Source of the DNA: Chloroflexota bacterium
Lineage (GTDB): Bacteria; Chloroflexota; UBA6077
Length of the DNA stretch: 7,391 nt
Direction: 5' to 3'
Assembly: GCA_021788565.1 (NCBI GenBank)
Contig: JAJYKO010000252.1
Location: 1 to 7,391, forward strand
Made by a program: the position numbers and the translations under genes. How positions within the stretch are numbered: position 1 is the first letter of the stretch; every line of letters starts with the position of its first letter. The notes beneath the pieces are model-generated. The model did not search any database, was not told where the DNA came from, and was given only the letters and a program-made list of their open reading frames with translations. Shown here in pieces: positions 1-4,603 of the stretch.

Positions 1-1038
1 CCGAACGAGCCCCCGCTTCGCGACTCCTACCGCTTGCAGGACGGCGGCGCGCTTCGCGGCGTCGGTGTTGCCGAGTCGGGCCATGATCGCGTTGAGCTCA
101 CTCTCCTGCTCGGCGAGGGCGGACTCAACTCCCGCCACAGCCCCTTCGTTGCCGCGCAGGCTAGTGGCCTCTGCGACCGCTGCCCCCACGAGCTCCTCAT
201 AGCGCGCCGTCGCACGACCGAACTCCGCGGGCGTTGCCGTGGCTGCTATGGCCGAGAGCTCCGCGACTCGACGCTCTGACAGATCGATATGAAGTTGCAG
301 CCGTTCTGCATCGCTTCGGGCCAGGCGCAGCCGCAGGTCCTCCAGCGCCAGCTTCGCGGGGTAAAGTGGACTGCCGGGTAGAGCTCCGGACGCCGCGACG
401 GCGGTGATGCCGAACACGAAGAGGAGTGCCGCCACCGCCGCTGTGACCTTGGCCAGAACGGTTCCACCCTCGCGAACCCTCAGGTACCGAGCCAGCCTCG
501 CCAGCGCTCTGGACTGGATAGACCTGGTAGCCACCTCGCTCTTGTTGATGGTGCCGGACACCGCTCGATGGTCAAGCCCATCCACGAACCGGAGGGCCAC
601 GACGCTCTGTTCAATCGGGGAGAGCTGACGGAAGGCCGACTCCAACTCCTGTGCATCCAGCCGCGCCAGAGCCAGATCCTCCGGCGTGCCCGCGCGGTCC
701 TGTACCTCCAGCGCGTAGTCTAGCTCGACTGTCTCCCGATGGTTACGCTTTGTATCTATGAGCAGGTTGTGGGCTATTCGGAAGAGCCAGGCCGAGAATG
801 GTATCCCTCGGCAGTCGTAGTTGCCGATGGACTGCCAGGCCTTGAGGAACAGCTGTCCCGCGAGGTCCTCGGCGTCCTCCCTATTGCTCAGACGATAGTA
901 AAAGTAGTGAAATAGGGGGCCATGGTACCTCTGATAGAGGATCGCGAACGAGTCGGCGTCGCCGCCCGAGGCCCTCTGCACAAGCACGTCCTCGGGCTCG
1001 CCGCGGCTTCCAGTCTGACCGGTGTTCAGGAGTTCCAT
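1..1038 (-). CDS. ECF-type sigma-70 factor with membrane segment and DUF5667-like C-terminal tail (3' end beyond window)
   Basis: The reading frame is open from ATG at 1038 down to base 1 (346 residues, no stop), so the C-terminus is missing. Residues about 31-101 match sigma region 2 (YQRYHGPLFHYFYYRL, then FSAWLFRIAHNLLID). Residues about 131-187 match region 4 (FRQLSPIEQSVVALRFVDGL, then an HTH ending RSIQSRALARLARYL). Together these would bind core RNA polymerase and the -10/-35 elements. A hydrophobic segment follows at about 194-217 (VTAAVAALLFVFGITAVAA). After it comes PGSPLYPAKLALEDLRLRLA, the hallmark opening of DUF5667, and an Ala/Glu-rich helical tail. The start is supported by GGAG seven bases upstream (complement 1046-1049). 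Seen: fusion of sigma, membrane segment and tail in one frame. Inferred: a membrane-tethered sigma factor whose tail lies outside the membrane. The target regulon is unknown. The region 4 recognition helix is somewhat divergent. Confidence 0.85.
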   Translation of the reverse strand, partial: MELLNTGQTGSRGEPEDVLVQRASGGDADSFAILYQRYHGPLFHYFYYRLSNREDAEDLAGQLFLKAWQSIGNYDCRGIPFSAWLFRIAHNLLIDTKRNHRETVELDYALEVQDRAGTPEDLALARLDAQELESAFRQLSPIEQSVVALRFVDGLDHRAVSGTINKSEVATRSIQSRALARLARYLRVREGGTVLAKVTAAVAALLFVFGITAVAASGALPGSPLYPAKLALEDLRLRLARSDAERLQLHIDLSERRVAELSAIAATATPAEFGRATARYEELVGAAVAEATSLRGNEGAVAGVESALAEQESELNAIMARLGNTDAAKRAAVLQAVGVAKRGLVR

Positions 1039-1154
1039 ATGTTCACTCCGCATACTCAGTATAACGTATTTGTGGGCGAAATGTGGCAGGCACTGGGCAT
1101 GTGCAATGCTATTGTTGCTCTGTAGAATCTTGTAGTAGTCTGGAGCTCACGCAG
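1039..1154. promoter_or_regulatory. Divergent intergenic region with candidate -10 boxes for both flanking genes
   Basis: This 116-bp gap separates the divergent sigma-factor gene and the secreted TIM-barrel gene, so both promoters should lie here. On the minus strand, TATACT (complement 1058-1063) is a good -10 match about 20 bases before the sigma start. On the plus strand, TAGAAT (1123-1128) is a good -10 match about 26 bases before the ATG at 1155. Neither has a convincing TTGACA-like -35 box at 16-18 bp, so the assignments are tentative. If the sigma factor autoregulates, its recognition site should be here. Confidence 0.3.
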
Positions 1155-2066
1155 ATGTTCTGGCGTCACTTCAGCCGGCGGCTAACGAAGCACCTCTATT
1201 GGATCGGCGTAGCCCTGGTCTTCCTGGTATTTTCAGCCTTCCAGGCGCCGCCGGTCCGCGCACGAGAGGTGTTCTCCGACGGCGTTGATCCGGCCACAAG
1301 TTCGGTCCTCTCGAATACGCTACTGGTGACCTGGTACGGCAACCCTAACGATCCGAGAATGGGCGTGCTGGGCCAGTACACCGGGGATAACCTTGCCCAA
1401 CGGTTGGCGAAGCAAGCAGCCGCCTACGCCGACCTCACGACCAAGCGGATTCAGCCAGGATACGAGTTGGTGGCCGTGGTAGCGCAGGGCTCCCCGGGAC
1501 CCGACGGCATGTGGCGGCGAAGGGAGTCCCCTGGCGTCATAAACTCCATGCTCCAACAGGCTAGAGCTCACGGCTTCAAGCTCATACTGGACGTCCAGCT
1601 CGGACAGAGCACCGTCCAGTCCGAACTGGCCTACCTGCGCCCATGGCTCGAGCAGCCCGACGTGTACCTTGCCCTGGATCCCGAGTTCGACATGTGGAGC
1701 GGCCAGACGCCAGGAGTCGAGATAGGGCACACCATGGCGTACGAGGTAAACTACGCTGTAGACTATCTCAATCAGCTAATCGCTCAGGACGATCTTCCGC
1801 CCAAGGTGCTGATCGTCCATCAGTTCACCTTGAACATGCTGCCCGACAAGCAGAACATTACGAGGAGCCCCGATGTTGACCTGGTGCTGGACATGGACGG
1901 CTTCGGATCCCAGGCGCTCAAGCTGAACACCTACCGCGCGGTGATGGACCAGGGTCAGCTCGACTTCGCGGGGATCAAGCTGTTCTACAACCAGGACACA
2001 GGGCTGTTCACTCCCGCGGAGGTCATGCAGCTCAACCCTGTGCCATCTGTGGTAATCTACCAGTGA
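1155..2066 (+). CDS. Secreted TIM-barrel-like protein of unknown function
   Basis: A 303-residue protein. The N-terminus has a basic start (RHFSRRLTKH), a hydrophobic core (about residues 15-30) and a likely signal-peptidase site after PPVRA (residues 32-36), so it is probably exported. The mature part alternates strand-like and helix-like segments with acidic residues at strand ends: LLVTWYGNP (56-64), YELVAVVAQGSPG (103-115), KLILDVQLG (142-150), VYLALDPEFDMW (170-181), KVLIVHQFT (217-225), LVLDMDGFG (243-251) and FAGIKLFYN (271-279). This resembles a barrel hydrolase such as glycosidase-like folds, and I recall related unnamed secreted proteins in Actinobacteria and Chloroflexota. No named family is assigned. 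The ATG at 1155 is chosen because GGAG sits nine bases upstream (1142-1145) and the signal peptide begins there; a longer in-frame start at 1083 would add an unlikely Cys-rich extension. It stops at TGA, so TGA can be a true stop in this genome. Confidence 0.75.
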   Translation: MFWRHFSRRLTKHLYWIGVALVFLVFSAFQAPPVRAREVFSDGVDPATSSVLSNTLLVTWYGNPNDPRMGVLGQYTGDNLAQRLAKQAAAYADLTTKRIQPGYELVAVVAQGSPGPDGMWRRRESPGVINSMLQQARAHGFKLILDVQLGQSTVQSELAYLRPWLEQPDVYLALDPEFDMWSGQTPGVEIGHTMAYEVNYAVDYLNQLIAQDDLPPKVLIVHQFTLNMLPDKQNITRSPDVDLVLDMDGFGSQALKLNTYRAVMDQGQLDFAGIKLFYNQDTGLFTPAEVMQLNPVPSVVIYQ

Positions 2067-2088
2067 GCCTCATTCCTACACAATTCAT

Positions 2089-2105
2089 ATACCCTAGGGG
2101 GGTAT
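2089..2105. promoter_or_regulatory. CsoR/CstR-type operator 1
   Basis: The bases ATACCCTAGGGGGGTAT form an inverted repeat (ATACCC-N5-GGGTAT) that extends by one more T/A pair on each side. The known Bacillus subtilis copZA operator for the copper sensor CsoR, as I recall it, differs at one position (ATACCCTACGGGGGTAT). It overlaps the upstream end of the candidate -35 box of the redox operon, so binding would block polymerase. Persulfide-sensing CstR uses very similar sites, so copper and sulfane sulfur cannot be told apart from the DNA alone. Confidence 0.75.
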
Positions 2106-2131
2106 ACACGAATACCCCCATCGGGTATAAT
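2103..2131 (+). promoter_or_regulatory. Promoter of the Sec-glutaredoxin / groES / Sec-PDO operon
   Basis: A perfect -10 box TATAAT (2126-2131) is preceded at exactly 17 bp by TATACA (2103-2108, four of six matches to TTGACA). Transcription would start near 2138, leaving a leader of about 57 bases before the ATG at 2195. Both operators overlap this promoter: the first touches the -35 and the second covers the spacer and half the -10. This is the classic layout for repression by a CsoR-family protein, relieved when the inducer binds. Confidence 0.7.
2112..2128. promoter_or_regulatory. CsoR/CstR-type operator 2
   Basis: The bases ATACCCCCATCGGGTAT have the same ATACCC-N5-GGGTAT form as operator 1; read on the other strand (ATACCCGATGGGGGTAT) the G-tract has the same layout. 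The centres of the two sites are 23 bp apart, about two helical turns, which would place two repressor tetramers on nearly the same face of the DNA. The site covers the spacer and the first three bases of TATAAT. Confidence 0.7.
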
Positions 2132-2194
2132 TGGCAGCAAGTGAGGTCGGGCCGCTGGTTTCGGCCTCCCAACCTACGCGAAAGGGTACTTTGC

Positions 2195-2449
2195 ATGGCC
2201 GAGACGCAACAGCGGATATTGGTGTTTACAACCCCTACTTGACCGTGGTGCCGGAGGGTCAAGCAGTACCTCCAGAGCAATGGCTTGCGTTTCCGAGAGG
2301 TGGACATCTCCAGAGACCAGGCAGCCGCTCGCGATCTGGTCCGCGTCAGCGGCCAGATGGGGGTGCCGGTGACCCTAATTGGCAACCGACCGGTGGTCGG
2401 CTTCAACCAGTCAGAGATCGACAGACTGCTAGGAATCAAATCCAAATAA
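2195..2449 (+). CDS. Selenocysteine-containing glutaredoxin-like protein (U-P-W-C active site)
   Basis: Read through the TGA at 2240-2242, this frame gives 84 residues with a whole glutaredoxin/NrdH-like fold: strand RILVFTTPT (7-15), active site U16-P17-W18-C19, helix RRVKQYLQSNG (20-30), strand FREVDIS (33-39), the cis-proline loop GVPVTLIG (P58), and the end motif VVGFNQSEIDRLLG (67-80). The codon where every close relative has the first catalytic Cys is TGA; the resolving Cys19 is kept. The frame then stays open for 68 codons to TAA. AAGGG lies eight bases before the ATG. A hairpin at 2253-2273 is a candidate SECIS. It is the first gene of the operon; groES begins 36 bases after its stop. 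Expected role: thiol-disulfide or deglutathionylation exchange in the cytoplasm. Alternatives are a nonsense mutation or a sequencing error; a second identical case in the same operon argues strongly against both. Confidence 0.85.
2253..2273 (+). promoter_or_regulatory. Candidate bacterial SECIS element of the Sec-glutaredoxin
   Basis: Eleven bases into the codons after TGA, GGAG (2253-2256) pairs with CUCC (2270-2273). G2257 is bulged, then G2258-U2259 pairs with A2268-C2269, leaving an eight-base loop (2260-2267). The loop starts 17 bases past the UGA. An alternative five-pair stem GGAGG/CCUCC leaves an 11-base loop that begins with G 15 bases past the UGA. Both are close to the rules known for bacterial SECIS hairpins bound by SelB. 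Folding was done by eye only. Confidence 0.5.
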
Positions 2450-2485
2450 TAGTACGTAGAGACCGCAAGGGAGGAAAGAAGAGGC

Positions 2486-2764
2486 ATGCGCATCGAGCCG
2501 CTTGATGACCGAGTACTGGTATCTGTAGATGAGGACGGGGAGCCTCAGAAGACGGCAGGAGGCCTCTACCTGCCTGACACCGCCAAGGAGAAGCCGCGAA
2601 CCGGCGTCGTGATCGCGGTTGGCACGGACGAGGACCTCCGCGAAAAGGTAAAGGAAGGGGACCGGGTACTGTACGGCAAGTACACCGGGGACGAGGTCGA
2701 CTTCGATGGCAAGAAGGTGCTCGTACTGAGCCGCAACGAGATCCTCGCCCTGGTCAGAAACTAG
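2486..2764 (+). CDS. groES: GroES family co-chaperonin
   Basis: The 92-residue protein matches the single-domain 10-kDa chaperonin over its full length. Visible features are the opening IEPLDDRVLVSVDE (3-16), the mobile loop ending AGGLYLPDTAKEKP (24-37) that docks on GroEL, the core GVVIAVGT (40-47), KEGDRVLYGKYTGDEV (56-71) and the closing VLSRNEILALV (80-90). GroES caps the GroEL cage in protein folding. GGAGG lies 11 bases before the ATG. No groEL follows; the gene sits instead between two selenoprotein redox genes and shares their promoter. It may be a second groES copy serving redox-stressed proteins, or the main groES moved away from groEL; the window cannot decide this. Confidence 0.9.
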   Translation: MRIEPLDDRVLVSVDEDGEPQKTAGGLYLPDTAKEKPRTGVVIAVGTDEDLREKVKEGDRVLYGKYTGDEVDFDGKKVLVLSRNEILALVRN

Positions 2765-2791
2765 AACCCACCGCAGACTGTTAGTCGCACG

Positions 2792-2848
2792 CTGGGATCG
2801 AGACTTCACTCGGCCGTTCCGCGGCTCCCGCTGATGCTTCGGTTCCAG
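2792..2848 (+). repeat. Structured repeat, copy 1 (possible RNA element)
   Basis: A closed structure lies between groES and the Sec-PDO gene. The outer stem CTGGGATC (2792-2799) pairs with GGTTCCAG (2841-2848). Inside are the motif GAGACTTCA (2800-2808), a hairpin GCCG/CGGC (2813-2816 with 2822-2825), and CCCGCT (2827-2832). It ends seven bases before the AGGAGG ribosome binding site of the next gene. A second copy at 4251-4312 keeps the outer stem and motifs but has a different internal hairpin sequence. It could be a regulatory RNA, a processing site or a small mobile hairpin; it matches no riboswitch I can recall. The strand is assumed from the neighbouring genes. Confidence 0.6.
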
Positions 2849-2865
2849 AACAATAGGAGGAATTT

Positions 2866-3546
2866 GTGTCGCTGATATCGGAGGAGGATCGCAATTTCCT
2901 GGTCGACTACTTCTCCAAAGAGATGGTCGACCCCGTCAAGCTGGTCTACTTCACCCAGCACCAGTCCCCGCTGGCAGTACCCAGCAGTGAGTGCATGTAC
3001 TGCAAGGAGACTGGGGATCTCTTGGGCGAAGTCGCGGGCCTGTCCGACAAGATCACGGTAGAGGTTCGTGATCTGCTGAAGGACGCCGATCTTGCCAAGG
3101 AGTACAGGGTAGAGAAGATCCCTGCCCTGGTCATGAGTGGCAAGAACAAGGGCAAGGTGAGGTTCTTCGGCATACCCTCGGGGTATGAGTTCTCCACCCT
3201 CATCGAGGGGATCAAGGCCGTCTCGCAGGGGACCTCGGACCTGAGCGAGGCTACCAAGAAGGAGCTGGCCAAGATCACCACGGAGACCCACATTCAGGTG
3301 TTCGTCACACCCACTTGACCATACTGTCCAAATGCGGCCAGGATGGCGCAGAAGATGGCGATAGAGAACGAGCACATCATAGCGGACACGGTGGAGGCGA
3401 CGGAGTTCCCGGAGATGAGCCAGCGCTATCGGGTGATGAGCGTGCCGAAGATCGTGGTGAACGAGAAGACCGAGTTCGTGGGGGCATTGCCGGAGGACCG
3501 CTTCCTGAAGGAGGTCATGAAGGCCCAGGGCAACGGCAAGGCGTAG
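2866..3546 (+). CDS. Selenocysteine-containing protein disulfide oxidoreductase (glutaredoxin-like PDO, two thioredoxin folds)
   Basis: Read through the TGA at 3316-3318, the frame yields 226 residues, the usual length of PDO proteins. The N-terminal fold (about 1-120) carries C43-M-Y-C46 and cis-Pro86 (EKIPALVM). The C-terminal fold (about 140-226) has strand HIQVFVTPT (142-150), active site U151-P-Y-C154, and cis-Pro194 (VMSVPKIVV). In PDO relatives the second site is normally C-P-Y-C, so the TGA replaces its first, attacking cysteine only. The start is GTG, with a strong AGGAGG (2855-2860) five bases upstream. After the TGA the frame is open for 75 codons to TAG. A hairpin at 3333-3350 is a candidate SECIS. 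Expected role: cytoplasmic dithiol exchange, often with thioredoxin reductase as electron donor. Two separate genes divided at the TGA is unlikely, because the second would lack its active site and a ribosome binding site. Confidence 0.88.
3333..3350 (+). promoter_or_regulatory. Candidate bacterial SECIS element of the Sec-PDO
   Basis: UGCG (3333-3336) pairs with CGCA (3347-3350), G3337 is bulged, CC (3338-3339) pairs with GG (3345-3346), and the loop is AGGAU (3340-3344). The loop begins 22 bases after the UGA and has G as its second base. This is close to the Escherichia coli fdhF SECIS as I recall it: lower stem, one bulged base on the 5' side, two pairs, loop AGGUCU. A competing longer stem can form from CCAT (3319-3322) with ATGG (3343-3346). 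Folding was done by eye. Confidence 0.55.
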
Positions 3547-3569
3547 AGCTCCCCGGGGCTCGGCATTTT
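3546..3569 (+). terminator. Weak candidate terminator after the Sec-PDO gene
   Basis: The hairpin GAGCTC (3546-3551) pairs with GGGCTC (3556-3561) around a CCCG loop, with one G-T pair. It overlaps the last base of the stop codon. Only four T bases follow (3566-3569), after a four-base gap. The stem is plausible and the T-run poor, so intrinsic termination here is uncertain. Confidence 0.35.
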
Positions 3570-3598
3570 GGCAGACGATGTCCAGGAGCCGTCACGGC

Positions 3599-3622
3599 AG
3601 GGGCGGTTCGCGAACCGCCCCT
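3599..3622. repeat. Perfect 24-bp palindrome (REP-like)
   Basis: The left arm AGGGGCGGTTCG (3599-3610) is followed directly by its exact reverse complement. It lies between the converging ends of the Sec-PDO gene (3546) and the coiled-coil gene (3643). GC-rich palindromes of this kind are often scattered as repeats between genes in environmental genomes. Without a T-run it is not a classic terminator, but it could stall polymerase from both sides or protect mRNA 3' ends. Confidence 0.8.
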
Positions 3623-3642
3623 ACGTCTCGATGCCGCGATCG

Positions 3643-4176
3643 TCACTGATCGTGGTCTCGGGGTTGGGTGGCGCGTTCCTCGTTCCTCCTGGCCCTCTCG
3701 GCCACGGTTCGGGCGGCCTCCTCGCTGGCCTCACTAATGATGTTCCGCAGCCTTCTGACCTCGGTGGTCAGTGCATCGCGCTGTGCTTGCATCTGCGATA
3801 GAGATGTGTCGTCGCCGGCTACTGCACGGCGGATGTCTTCTTCGACCTGCCTAAGTCGCGTCTCCAGTTCCGCCACGTTGGCCTTGGCCGCTTCGACGCT
3901 GCCGGTGAGGAGAAGTGCCTCGAGCTCAGCCTTGCCCCTGGCCTTGATGGTCTCGAGATGCGCCAGGGTCCGATCCGCCGCTGCCAACCTGGAATCAACC
4001 TCAGTAGCCATGGAGAGGGCTGAGTCCAGGTCACCCCGATCGTAGATCGCAAAGTCCATCAATTTGTCTAACTGGGCCTTGAACTGGCGCTTGAGGGCTC
4101 TTGTCTGCTCCTCGCGGGCGCCTATCTCCGCGAGCCGCAGCCGCAGTGTGGCGATTCTTCTATCCAGCTCACGCAT
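3643..4176 (-). CDS. Coiled-coil protein of unknown function
   Basis: A 177-residue protein that looks almost wholly helical, with long heptad-like stretches rich in Ala, Leu, Glu and Arg (about residues 1-40, 57-120 and 127-168), a short break at DRGDLDSA (46-53) and a charged polar end (QPRDHDQ). There is no Cys, no signal peptide and no membrane segment, so it is probably cytoplasmic. The start ATG at 4176 has GGAG eight bases upstream (complement 4185-4188); the stop is TGA. It vaguely resembles PspA-like or SMC-like coiled coils in composition, but no family motif is visible, so no function is given. It is transcribed alone, towards the redox operon. Confidence 0.75.
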   Translation of the reverse strand: MRELDRRIATLRLRLAEIGAREEQTRALKRQFKAQLDKLMDFAIYDRGDLDSALSMATEVDSRLAAADRTLAHLETIKARGKAELEALLLTGSVEAAKANVAELETRLRQVEEDIRRAVAGDDTSLSQMQAQRDALTTEVRRLRNIISEASEEAARTVAERARRNEERATQPRDHDQ

Positions 4177-4250
4177 ATCTGTGACTCCAGCGTCCTGGGC
4201 GGTGGCGGCCCAGGTTCAAGCTAGTGGTCTTTCACAGGCCATTCGTTGGA

Positions 4251-4312
4251 TCCTGGAATCGAGACTTCAGTTGGTGGTTTCGGAACCACCCGCTAGAGCG
4301 TCGGTTCCAGGA
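4251..4312 (+). repeat. Structured repeat, copy 2 (possible RNA element)
   Basis: The outer stem TCCTGGAATC (4251-4260) pairs with GGTTCCAGGA (4303-4312), ten pairs with one G-T. Inside, GAGACTTCA (4261-4269) is identical to copy 1. The internal hairpin GGTGGTT (4273-4279) pairs with AACCACC (4284-4290) around a TCGG loop, followed by CCCGCT (4289-4294). The internal hairpin differs from copy 1 in sequence yet still pairs, and an A-T pair in the outer stem replaces a G-T pair. That pattern suggests selection on structure. It is 291 bases from the amidase start and 74 bases from the coiled-coil start on the other strand, so the orientation is uncertain. Confidence 0.6.
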
Positions 4313-4431
4313 CGGCGGTGAGAGCGCCACATACGGCTGGCTACTGTCGCGCTAACCGTGCCAGGCGGTGCGCTGTCCAGACTTTCTGCCTCTCTTGGAC
4401 ACAATGAGAAGCCACTAGAGGCAGTAGGTGG

Positions 4432-4460
4432 TTGATGATTCCGTCGCCATCCTTTATCCT
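4432..4460 (+). promoter_or_regulatory. Candidate promoter of the LysM amidase gene
   Basis: TTGATG (4432-4437) and TATCCT (4455-4460) are separated by exactly 17 bp, each matching four of six consensus bases. Transcription would start near 4467, giving a leader of about 137 bases before the GTG at 4604. The match is moderate. Confidence 0.4.
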
Positions 4461-4489
4461 GAGGTCTCCGGGACGGGTTCCTTTCCATG

Positions 4490-4504
4490 GAGGCCGGCGG
4501 CCTC
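4490..4504 (+). other. Hairpin in the leader of the LysM amidase gene
   Basis: GAGGCC (4490-4495) and GGCCTC (4499-4504) form a perfect six-pair stem with a GGC loop. A weaker stem, ACGGG with CCCGT, follows just downstream (about 4506-4522). They lie in the predicted untranslated leader, about 100 bases before the start codon, and might affect mRNA stability. There is no clear ligand-binding consensus. Confidence 0.35.
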
Positions 4505-4603
4505 GACGGGGGGCAAGCCCGTTACGCGCCACCCGCTCGGGTTCTACTCCACTCTCTTCCCTTGCCGTTATCGCCTATTTTCGTGGACCGAGGATAGTTA
4601 CTC

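Larger units (their letters stand above)
4177..4603. other. Long intergenic region between divergent genes
   Basis: This 427-bp region has no convincing gene on either strand. It must hold the promoter of the minus-strand coiled-coil gene and the promoter and leader of the amidase gene. Within it are structured repeat copy 2 (4251-4312), a candidate promoter (4432-4460) and a GC-rich leader with hairpins (about 4467-4603). No known riboswitch consensus was recognised. Confidence 0.6.

Noticed and set aside
1083..1154. An upstream in-frame ATG that would lengthen the TIM-barrel protein by 24 residues.
   Set aside because: The extension is Cys-rich, precedes the signal peptide, and lacks a ribosome binding site, while ATG 1155 has GGAG nine bases upstream.
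2131..2505. A 124-residue frame on the plus strand overlapping the Sec-glutaredoxin.
   Set aside because: It has no recognisable motif and is a different frame of the glutaredoxin gene, whose own frame shows clear family motifs.
3172..3186. A third ATACCC...GGGTAT site inside the Sec-PDO coding region.
   Set aside because: The spacer is three bases, not five, and the site lies in codons for G-I-P-S-G-Y far from any promoter; probably chance.
3343..3546. A separate small gene starting at ATG 3343 after the TGA.
   Set aside because: It would lack the first strand and active site of its thioredoxin fold and has no clear ribosome binding site. The in-frame readthrough gives a complete PDO.
2195..3546. 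TGA reassigned as a normal sense codon throughout this genome.
   Set aside because: TGA ends the TIM-barrel gene (2064-2066) and the coiled-coil gene (3643-3645) as a sensible stop, and tryptophan is encoded by TGG.
2792..4312. The structured repeats as T-box riboswitches, because the reverse strand of copy 2 contains GGGTGGTTCCG, similar to an antiterminator.
   Set aside because: The other T-box parts are not present, and copy 1 lacks the similarity.
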